Positions 14,370 to 19,735 of a DNA stretch of 19,735 nt are shown piece after piece. Below the pieces are notes generated by a model, which was given only the letters and a program-made list of their open reading frames with translations, had not been told where the DNA came from and did not search any database. Both the position numbers and the translations under genes were made by a program. The stretch spans positions 1 through 19,735 of the forward strand of contig JAQGOE010000265.1 in the NCBI GenBank assembly GCA_028293725.1, read 5' to 3'. Position 1 is the stretch's first letter, and every line of letters starts with the position of its first letter. The stretch is from Gammaproteobacteria bacterium. GTDB lineage: Bacteria; Pseudomonadota; Gammaproteobacteria; Steroidobacterales; Steroidobacteraceae.

Positions 14370-14660
14370 CTATTTCATTCGCAGCCACAGCATCACCGGA
14401 ATCATGGCGAGGCGGGCTACGAAAACAGGCAGAAGAATGTCCGGGTAAAGACTGGCAGGCAGGCGCCAGTTGAGAACCAGAACAGTCGCGATGAGCGAGA
14501 CCGGAGCTCCCACCACCGGAATCCACGATGTTGCCGCACCCGCGAGCGCGCCCAACACGATATCGAAGAGGGTGTAGGGCGTTTTAAACAGCCCGAACAT
14601 AACGGGTAGCACCACGATCGCCACCACGGCATACACCACGGCGTTCGTATATGGATTCAC
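14370..14660 (-). CDS. Small multi-helix membrane protein of unknown function
   Basis: A 96-residue, very hydrophobic protein with a GTG start at 14660. AAAGGA six bases upstream supports this start. Three or four transmembrane helices are visible: TNAVVYAVVAIVVLPVMFGL, then FDIVLGALAGAATSWIPVVG with APVSLIATVLVL, and a last segment LLPVFVARLAMIPVMLWLRM. I do not recognise the family. It lies tail to tail with the RibD_C gene. Its start overlaps the stop of a small upstream ORF as GTGA, which hints at co-translation if that ORF is real. Confidence 0.7.
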   Translation of the reverse strand: MNPYTNAVVYAVVAIVVLPVMFGLFKTPYTLFDIVLGALAGAATSWIPVVGAPVSLIATVLVLNWRLPASLYPDILLPVFVARLAMIPVMLWLRMK

Positions 14661-14851
14661 GACATATCCTTTGTCAGTGCCGTAAACGGCATCTGGACGC
14701 GATTGTACGGCAACCCGGGTGGGACGCGACGCTTCTTGCTCGAAGCCCCGGGACCTTCGTAGCGCTTCAACCCGTCAAACACTTGTTGCAAATCACACTT
14801 CCAACACTCTGTCCGCCCGACGAAACGTCTGCTCGCGCCAACAAGCTGCAA
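14657..14851 (-). CDS. Doubtful 64-aa ORF translationally linked to the membrane-protein gene
   Basis: An open frame without an ATG runs upstream of the membrane-protein gene; the best start is TTG at 14851, giving 64 residues. It contains TECWKCD (a CxxC pair) and a basic stretch SSKKRRVPP, and ends in PFTALTKDMS. Its TGA overlaps the following GTG as GTGA, and the Shine-Dalgarno sequence of the next gene lies inside it. The frame stays open upstream to a TAA near 14895. It could be a small real gene, the decayed end of a larger one, or chance. The overlap is the main argument in favour. Confidence 0.3.
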   Translation of the reverse strand: MQLVGASRRFVGRTECWKCDLQQVFDGLKRYEGPGASSKKRRVPPGLPYNRVQMPFTALTKDMS

Positions 14852-14963
14852 TCGGCGCCTGACATGTACGTCAGCCGGAGTATGTTGAATGAAGTCTTAT
14901 GTCCTATTGATCGCTCTCGCTGTACACTGATCGGCAGTTGTACCGCGTCGGAGAAGCCACGCC
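14852..14963 (+). promoter_or_regulatory. Intergenic region before the double-cupin gene, with an inverted repeat
   Basis: Together with the doubtful ORF, this forms a 303-bp gap between confident genes. It is less GC-rich than the coding sequence around it. An inverted repeat CTGAC-ATGTAC-GTCAG occupies 14859-14874, a size and symmetry typical of a dimeric regulator site. TGTACACT at 14921-14928 could be a -10 region, giving a leader of about 30 nt, but no matching -35 is visible. A GGAG sits 10 bases before the GTG start at 14964. Confidence 0.35.
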
Positions 14964-16022
14964 GTGAAGTATCCAGTCCTGCTGCTCATATTGTTCTGCG
15001 GTCTCACGACTGAACAGGCCAATGCACAGACTAGCGCAGCGCCCAGACCGACCGCCGAAGCGCTCATCAAGCACTTCAATATGGCGCGGATCCCGCAGGA
15101 AGGGCCCTGGTTCGTTTTGACGTACAACAGCTCCGACGTCCTTGCCCGAGGCGCTCTTCCTGAGCGATACAACGGCCCGCGCGCCGCCGGCAGCGCCATC
15201 ATTGCCCTTGTCACCAAGACCGACTTCTCGGCGATGCATCGCTTGAAGACGGACGAGATGTGGCACTACTACGGCGGCGACCCGTTGGAAATGCTGATCC
15301 TGCATCCAAACGGTAATGGTGAAGTCGTGGTGTTGGGGTCGGACGTGCTAGCGGGGCAGAAGCTGCAGTATGTGGTCCCTCGCGGCTCGTGGCAGGGTGC
15401 CAGGCCACGCGGGAAAGGCAGGGACTCCTATGCGATCTTTGGCGACACCCTGGCGCCGGCCTTTGAATATTCCGATTTTGAAATGGGATACCGGGATGAA
15501 CTGCAGAAGGCCTACCCACGCCAGGCCGCCTTGATCGAACAGTTGACCCGGAAGGAATTTCTCACGCGCCCGCAACCTGCGGCGGCTGAAACTCACATAG
15601 CGGCGCCCGTTAACGAGGGGACAGTCAGCCCGACCCCGTCGGCACCGGTGGTGGTGGCCGTCGAGCAACTGAAGACCGTTCAGGCCTCGCCAGGATTAGA
15701 CCTGGCCGAGGTGGTCGGCCGTGTCGCGGCGGCGCACAGCGAGCGATGCAGCATCGCGTATTTCTCCCTTGCGGCCAGCGCTCGTACGTCGACGAGCCTC
15801 AATAAGGAGGCGGAAGAATATTTTCTGGTTAGCGAGGGAACCGGCACAGTTCGAGTGGGTACACAGGAAGTGACAGTCACTCCAGGATCGCTCGTTGTCA
15901 TCCCCCCGCGTGCCGAGCACTCGTTACAGGCGGGTTCGTCAGGCAGCCTGCGCTTCTACGCGATATCCGCGCCCGCTTTCAGCCCCGAAGACTACGTAGT
16001 GACGTCGGCGGCCCAGCATTAG
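14964..16022 (+). CDS. Exported double-cupin protein: DUF985 (cupin_5) fused to a cupin_2 domain
   Basis: A 352-residue protein with a GTG start, GGAG ten bases upstream, and a signal peptide (KYPVLLLILFCGLTTEQANA). Residues about 30-190 match the DUF985/cupin_5 family: AEALIKHFNMARIPQEGPWF, FSAMHRLKTDEMWHYYGGDP, LEMLILHP, then VPRGSWQGARP and EYSDFEMGYRDEL. A Pro/Ala linker leads to a second cupin at about 250-345, with EEYFLVSEGTGTVRVG and PGSLVVIPPRAEHSLQAG. In the second domain the usual His-x-His of motif 1 is missing (STSLNKEAEEY), although a His remains in motif 2, so metal binding there is doubtful. DUF985 proteins are usually single-domain and cytoplasmic, so an exported fusion is unusual. 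Ligand and reaction are unknown. Confidence 0.85.
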   Translation: MKYPVLLLILFCGLTTEQANAQTSAAPRPTAEALIKHFNMARIPQEGPWFVLTYNSSDVLARGALPERYNGPRAAGSAIIALVTKTDFSAMHRLKTDEMWHYYGGDPLEMLILHPNGNGEVVVLGSDVLAGQKLQYVVPRGSWQGARPRGKGRDSYAIFGDTLAPAFEYSDFEMGYRDELQKAYPRQAALIEQLTRKEFLTRPQPAAAETHIAAPVNEGTVSPTPSAPVVVAVEQLKTVQASPGLDLAEVVGRVAAAHSERCSIAYFSLAASARTSTSLNKEAEEYFLVSEGTGTVRVGTQEVTVTPGSLVVIPPRAEHSLQAGSSGSLRFYAISAPAFSPEDYVVTSAAQH

Positions 16023-16073
16023 CGGCGACGGGTTCAGCCGGGATTCAGACAGCCCCACCACTCCATGGTCACG

Positions 16074-16095
16074 GGCGAGGCGGATCAACCTCGCC
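16074..16095 (+). terminator. Hairpin downstream of the double-cupin gene
   Basis: GGCGAGG-cggatcaa-CCTCGCC is a perfect 7-bp stem about 50 bp after the cupin stop. There is no T-run after it, so it may stabilise the 3' end or act as a weak terminator. The remainder of 16023-16163 holds nothing I can assign. Confidence 0.35.
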
Positions 16096-16163
16096 GGGCA
16101 TAGTCCTTGCGACTAGCACTGCGCGCATACTTCAAATCAACGCGCGGTGCGGGACAAGCACTC

Positions 16164-16217
16164 AGGGTGCGCCGCGAGGAACACCCTAGCAGGCAACGCC
16201 GCGCAAACGGAGATTCC
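16164..16217 (+). promoter_or_regulatory. Leader of the small lipoprotein gene, resembling the DUF1203 leader
   Basis: AGGGTG-(12 nt)-CACCCT at 16164-16187 forms a stem whose loop contains GCGAGG. It is followed by GGC-AAC-GCC and GCGCAAACGGAGAT up to the start codon; GGAG at 16209-16212 is the ribosome site. The order of hairpin, AAC triloop, GCGCAAA and GGAGAT is the same as before DUF1203 (11062-11130), with only a few base differences in 16188-16214. Shared cis-regulation is inferred. Confidence 0.45.
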
Positions 16218-16388
16218 ATGATCGCTACAACACGCTTTATTATGGGCGCCTTCTTGTTGGGGCTGACACTGACGACCTCGGGCTGCGTCGTCGAGCCACG
16301 TGAAGGCTACTACGATCACTCGCATGCTCGCTGGTATCACGAGCACCGCTGGCACGAGTGCGGCGAGCACGAGGATCACTGCCGCTAG
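16218..16388 (+). CDS. Small His-rich lipoprotein
   Basis: A 56-residue protein from ATG 16218, five bases after GGAG. Residues 1-22 are a lipoprotein signal (TRFIMGAFLLGLTLTTSG) with Cys23 in the lipobox TTSGC, so it should be lipid-anchored to the envelope. The mature part is only about 34 residues and strikingly rich in His, Trp, Tyr and Glu (YYDHSHARWYHEHRWHECGE, then HEDHC). It contains two further cysteines, so metal binding or a disulfide is possible. I have an impression that similar short YYDHxHxRWYxEHxWHEC lipoproteins occur elsewhere in proteobacteria, with no known function. A longer in-frame start at 16107 would only add an unlikely basic leader. Confidence 0.75.
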   Translation: MIATTRFIMGAFLLGLTLTTSGCVVEPREGYYDHSHARWYHEHRWHECGEHEDHCR

Positions 16389-16451
16389 TCTGCGACCGAG
16401 ACCCACTTTCCGCCCTTTGCGGAGCCTGCGCGTCCGGTCAGAGACTCGCAG

Positions 16452-16475
16452 CGCCCGTTCAGGGCGGCGATTTTT
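16452..16475 (+). terminator. Candidate intrinsic terminator after the lipoprotein gene
   Basis: CGCCC-gttca-GGGCG (16452-16466) is followed four bases later by TTTTT (16471-16475). The stem is short and the T-run slightly displaced, so termination is probably partial. The rest of the 205-bp gap to the phosphoesterase gene shows no gene I can support. Confidence 0.45.
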
Positions 16476-16593
16476 GGATTCGCGCTCGACCAACCACACC
16501 CGCGGTCGCAGCACCACCTCTGGCTTGATGTTCACCACCGAATCGCCGGCCTGCGTATCATGGAAGCAACGCAGGGTCGGAGATGGAGTGGTC

Positions 16594-18501
16594 ATGAGTC
16601 ATCGCTTGGCGGGTCTGGATGTCAGATCCTTTGTTCGAAGTGTGTTGAACATTTGCGTCGGACACGCTGGACAAAGGCGACGAATCATTGCTCTGGGTGC
16701 CGTTGCCGCGGGAATGTGGGTCGCAGGCCCACTGGCGTGGTCAGCTGACGCCCCTCACTCCCTTCGCGCGTCCCACCATGCAACGAAGACGCCCATCGAG
16801 AACCTCATCGTGATCGTGGGCGAGAATCAAACCTTCGACGGCCTCTTCGCGACCTACGTTCCCAAACCCGGGGCTAGCGTGCGCAACCTGCTTACCGAAG
16901 GAATCGTCGACGGCGACGGCAATGCCGGTCCCCGGTTTGCCCTTGCCGCGCAGAGGAAGGCAGTCCCGCAGGCCGTGTATATGTTAGACCCGCCCCGGGC
17001 AACAGCGTATGCAACCTTGCTTCCGCCACGCCTGATCGGTGTCCAGGATCAAAAGTTCCACGACGTCGCCAACGGCGTCGACCCCCGTTTTCCGGGCAGT
17101 CTGCCGAATGGCCCGTTTCAGATTACGCGCTACGTGCCCTACCCCAAGGAAAATCCGGCCCCGACGCTCGAAACCTCGACCGCCGCGCTGTCCGCGGCCA
17201 CCGGGGACCCGGTGCATCGATTCTTCCAGATGTGGCAGCAGACAGGCGGAGACAACACCAACCCCGACCTGTACGTATGGGTCGCGGCTACGGCAGGCAT
17301 GGGGGCCGACACGACTGGAATCACCGCCGCGGACCCGGGTCAGGGCGGGGAGTTGATGGGCTTTGTCAACATGCACCGTGGCGACGCTAGCTATCTGCGA
17401 ACACTCGCCGACAGCTACGCCATCAGTGACAACCATCATCAGTTCGTCATGGGCGGTACGGGAGTCAACTTCTTCTCGATTACCACGGGCGACGTGCCGG
17501 TCTACAAGATCGGAGGTACGGTGGCCACGCCACCCGCCAACCAGGTCGAAAACCCGAACCCTGCGCCCGGAAGCGAAAACTTCTTCCGGCAGGACGGCTA
17601 CCAGGGCGGCTCGTTCGTCAATTGCGCCGACGCCCAGCAGCCGGGCGTTGGCGCAATTCTCGGCGTTCTGCAAAAGAAGGGCATTGCCAGCCGCTGCGAG
17701 CCCGGCGCCTACTACCTGGTCAACAATTACAGTGCGGGATACGACCTTGACGGTCATCCGCAACCTTTGGGACCCAACAACTACAACTACCCGCCGCAAA
17801 CAGTACCGACCATCGCCGAATCGCTCAGCAAAGCCGGTGTGAGCTGGAGTTGGTATACAGGCGCGCGGGACATCGCGGACGTGCGGACAGAGATGAAGAC
17901 GTTGCATCTCTCGTTGGATGCGGCTCGGCGCCTGCAGTACAACGACATTGGCGATCCCCTAGTCGCCTCCACCGCGGTCATGGCGCAACCGGCACTGAAG
18001 TCGCGGCTGAAGGGGCTGACTTCTTTCGATCGGGACGTGGCCCGTGGCACCTTGCCGGCCGTGAGCTTCCTGGTTCCGAAAAATCTCGACAGTGGCCACC
18101 CGGGCTACTCGGTCGAGGCGAGTTACGAGGACTTCGTGCGCGATGTGATCGCAAAGGTCCAGGCGCATCCGAAACTGTGGGCGCACACGGCGATCCTGGT
18201 CACTACCGATGAGGGCGGCGGTCACTTCGACAGCGGATACATCCAGATTCTCGACTTTTTTGGCGACGGTCCGCGCATTCCCATGATCGTGGTATCGCCG
18301 TATGCCAAGCGCGGGCATATCGATCATGGTTATAGCGATCACGCCTCCATCCTGAAGTTCATCGAGTACAACTGGGGCCTGCCGAAGTTGTCCAACCGCA
18401 GCCGCGACAACCTGCCGAATCCCGTCGCGACCGCGGAAGACCCCTACCGGCCGACGAACGGACCTGCGGTTGGGGATCTGCTGACCCTGTTTGATTTCTG
18501 A
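16594..18501 (+). CDS. Exported phosphoesterase-family protein (phospholipase C/acid phosphatase superfamily)
   Basis: ATG 16594 has GGAG five bases upstream and gives 635 residues; the frame stays open further upstream across the lipoprotein gene but without coding character. The leader is long, with a twin-arginine-like RRR before IIALGAVAAGMWVAGPLAWS and cleavage near SADA, so Tat export is possible. The PF04185 signature starts at residue 66 with IENLIVIVGENQTFDGLFAT; ENQTFD (77-82) replaces the usual EN-H/R-S-F-D. Later motifs are ISDNHHQFVMGGTG, DEGGGHFDSGY, VSPYAKRGHIDHGYSDHASI and LKFIEYNWGLP, all typical of the family. It should hydrolyse phosphate esters or phospholipids in the periplasm or outside. 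A 20-bp gap links it to the peroxidase gene. Confidence 0.88.
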   Translation: MSHRLAGLDVRSFVRSVLNICVGHAGQRRRIIALGAVAAGMWVAGPLAWSADAPHSLRASHHATKTPIENLIVIVGENQTFDGLFATYVPKPGASVRNLLTEGIVDGDGNAGPRFALAAQRKAVPQAVYMLDPPRATAYATLLPPRLIGVQDQKFHDVANGVDPRFPGSLPNGPFQITRYVPYPKENPAPTLETSTAALSAATGDPVHRFFQMWQQTGGDNTNPDLYVWVAATAGMGADTTGITAADPGQGGELMGFVNMHRGDASYLRTLADSYAISDNHHQFVMGGTGVNFFSITTGDVPVYKIGGTVATPPANQVENPNPAPGSENFFRQDGYQGGSFVNCADAQQPGVGAILGVLQKKGIASRCEPGAYYLVNNYSAGYDLDGHPQPLGPNNYNYPPQTVPTIAESLSKAGVSWSWYTGARDIADVRTEMKTLHLSLDAARRLQYNDIGDPLVASTAVMAQPALKSRLKGLTSFDRDVARGTLPAVSFLVPKNLDSGHPGYSVEASYEDFVRDVIAKVQAHPKLWAHTAILVTTDEGGGHFDSGYIQILDFFGDGPRIPMIVVSPYAKRGHIDHGYSDHASILKFIEYNWGLPKLSNRSRDNLPNPVATAEDPYRPTNGPAVGDLLTLFDF

Positions 18502-18521
18502 GGGCATGGCGGGCAGGTGCT

Positions 18522-19735
18522 GTGCGGGGGTTGATTACATTCACGGCGCTGTGCCTCGCACCTGCCATCGGCACCGCCGCTACGGCGACCTTGAGCCCAC
18601 AGGCGCAGCTCGGGCGTCAGATCTTCTTCGACCCTACCCTCTCGGCCTCCGGCAAGTTGTCGTGCGCAAGTTGCCACGATCCAACTAACGCGTACGCCGC
18701 ACCGAAGGCCTCCGGGGTCGTTATTCGCGGCGGGGCGAACATGGATCGGCCTGGCCTTCGCGCCGTACCCTCGTTGCGTTATCTGTCCGACACGCCACGC
18801 TTCTCCCGACACACATATATGGATATGGGCAGGGACCGCGAGGACGTCGGGCCGGCAGGGGGATTCATGCTCGACGGCCGCGCGGACAATTTGCGCGAGC
18901 AGATGCTACTGCCGCTGTTGGATCCGGCGGAGATGGCCAACTCGAGCGTCGCGGACGTTGCCGCGCGGTTGCGGCGAACGCCGTATGCTGCGCAGCTTCG
19001 CCAGGCGGCGGACTCCCCCAGCACCAGCTCGCACCCCCTCGCTGGGGCTCAGCCGCCCGCCGACGCGCGCCCCTCCGCCGGCACGCAACCCCTCGTCGAC
19101 GCGGCCGCTGCGGCCCTCGAGCGATTCGAGCTCGAAGATCCCAGCTTCCACCCCTACAACAGCCGTTTCGACCGTTACCTTCGAGGCACCGCGGCACTCT
19201 CCACCGATGAGTTGGAGGGACTGCGACTCTTCATTGACCCCACCAAAGGTAACTGCGCCGCCTGCCACACCGCGACCACGGGTCCTGGAGGGCGTGCACC
19301 AACCTTCACCGACTACAGCTTCCACGCGCTCGGAGTGCCGCGCAATCCGGCGATACCGGCAAACGCCGACCCGCGATTCTTCGACCTCGGTCTATGTGGC
19401 CCGCGGCGCACGGATCTTCACAACGAGAGTCAGTACTGCGGTTATTTCAAGACCCCGACATTGCGCAATGTCGCGCGACGGCAGTTCTTCTTTCATAACG
19501 GCCAATTCGCGAATCTGCAGGACGTCATGCACTTCTACGTCGAGCGTGATACGGACGCGCGGCGTTGGTACCCGACGCTCGCAGGCAAACTGCAGCAGTT
19601 CGACGACGTGCCGACGCGCTATCGCGGCAATGTCAACATTTCCGACGCCCCACTCAATCGCAGCCGCGGCGACCAGCCCGCGCTGGATGACGACGAGATC
19701 GGTAAAGTGATCGTCTTTCTGGGAACTCTAAACGA
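18522..19735 (+). CDS. Di-haem cytochrome c peroxidase/MauG-family protein, 3' end outside the window
   Basis: The frame is continuous from GTG 18522 to the window edge (404 codons, no stop seen). The start gives a signal peptide (RGLITFTALCLAPAIGTAAT) before QLGRQIFFDPTLSASGKLSC. Two haem c sites are present: CASCH at residues 48-52 and CAACH at 245-249. Other family parts are GFMLDGRADNLREQMLLPL, FKTPTLRNVARRQFFFHNGQ and YRGNVNISDAPLN near the end. Such periplasmic enzymes reduce hydrogen peroxide or oxidise a protein or small molecule. Residues about 162-190 are a Ser/Pro/Ala-rich insertion (SPSTSSHPLAGAQPPADAR and onward) that lengthens the distance between the haems. It is probably co-transcribed with the phosphoesterase gene 20 bp upstream. 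Confidence 0.9.
   Translation, partial: MRGLITFTALCLAPAIGTAATATLSPQAQLGRQIFFDPTLSASGKLSCASCHDPTNAYAAPKASGVVIRGGANMDRPGLRAVPSLRYLSDTPRFSRHTYMDMGRDREDVGPAGGFMLDGRADNLREQMLLPLLDPAEMANSSVADVAARLRRTPYAAQLRQAADSPSTSSHPLAGAQPPADARPSAGTQPLVDAAAAALERFELEDPSFHPYNSRFDRYLRGTAALSTDELEGLRLFIDPTKGNCAACHTATTGPGGRAPTFTDYSFHALGVPRNPAIPANADPRFFDLGLCGPRRTDLHNESQYCGYFKTPTLRNVARRQFFFHNGQFANLQDVMHFYVERDTDARRWYPTLAGKLQQFDDVPTRYRGNVNISDAPLNRSRGDQPALDDDEIGKVIVFLGTLN

Noticed and set aside
16137..16595. A 152-residue minus-strand frame between the lipoprotein and phosphoesterase starts
   Set aside because: Its hydrophobic stretch is just the complement of the lipoprotein gene. It overlaps the well-supported lipobox gene fully and has no own evidence.
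16984..17907. A 307-residue minus-strand frame across the phosphoesterase gene
   Set aside because: The plus strand carries all phosphoesterase motifs; the minus frame has no recognisable domain and an Arg/Val/Gly-rich composition.
18958..19710. A 250-residue plus-strand open frame that might suggest a frameshifted peroxidase
   Set aside because: It is a Ser/Pro/Arg-rich shadow frame. The true peroxidase frame is continuous from 18522 and carries both CxxCH sites, so there is no frameshift.

Overview
The window is GC-rich, gene-dense chromosomal DNA from a Gram-negative bacterium. Sec/Tat signal peptides, a lipobox lipoprotein, a YeiH/YeiE pair, a zinc-type anti-sigma factor and a di-haem peroxidase point to a free-living proteobacterium. 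I favour a gammaproteobacterium of the Steroidobacteraceae/Xanthomonadales type, but that is an impression from gene content, not a computed placement. I saw no tRNA, rRNA, insertion sequence, integrase or CRISPR array.

Left part (1-4.3 kb): a truncated YeiH-type sulfate/sulfite exporter gene is divergent from its LysR regulator (YeiE-like), with a palindromic operator candidate between them. An ECF sigma factor and its membrane zinc-finger anti-sigma factor follow on the minus strand. They are divergent from an exported metallophosphoesterase and a periplasmic cupredoxin. Two ECF-type -35 boxes lie back to back in the divergent region, suggesting that one sigma factor drives both sides.

Middle (4.3-9 kb): a GNAT acetyltransferase lies downstream of an exported DUF885 peptidase-like protein, with two overlapping hairpins between the genes. 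A membrane GGDEF diguanylate cyclase comes next; its tail overlaps a convergent PCMT-like methyltransferase.

9-11 kb: three genes are chained by ATGA stop/start overlaps: a divergent sigma-70-like protein, an 88-aa protein of unknown function, and a Tat-exported Gfo/Idh/MocA (GFOR-like) oxidoreductase. A perfect 16-bp palindrome covers the first start codon. I consider this the best candidate for an uncharacterised system here.

11-14.4 kb: DUF1203, an exported S9 prolyl-oligopeptidase-family protein and a RibD_C reductase-like protein form a tight plus-strand operon. Its leader carries hairpins and a roughly 28-nt element that recurs before the small lipoprotein gene at 16.2 kb.

14.4-19.7 kb: a small membrane protein (minus strand, coupled to a doubtful small ORF) and an exported double-cupin protein (DUF985 plus cupin_2) are followed by a His-rich 56-aa lipoprotein. 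Last come an exported phosphoesterase (phospholipase C/acid phosphatase superfamily) and a di-haem cytochrome c peroxidase running off the window. Much of the region encodes envelope functions under two separate sigma/regulator modules.
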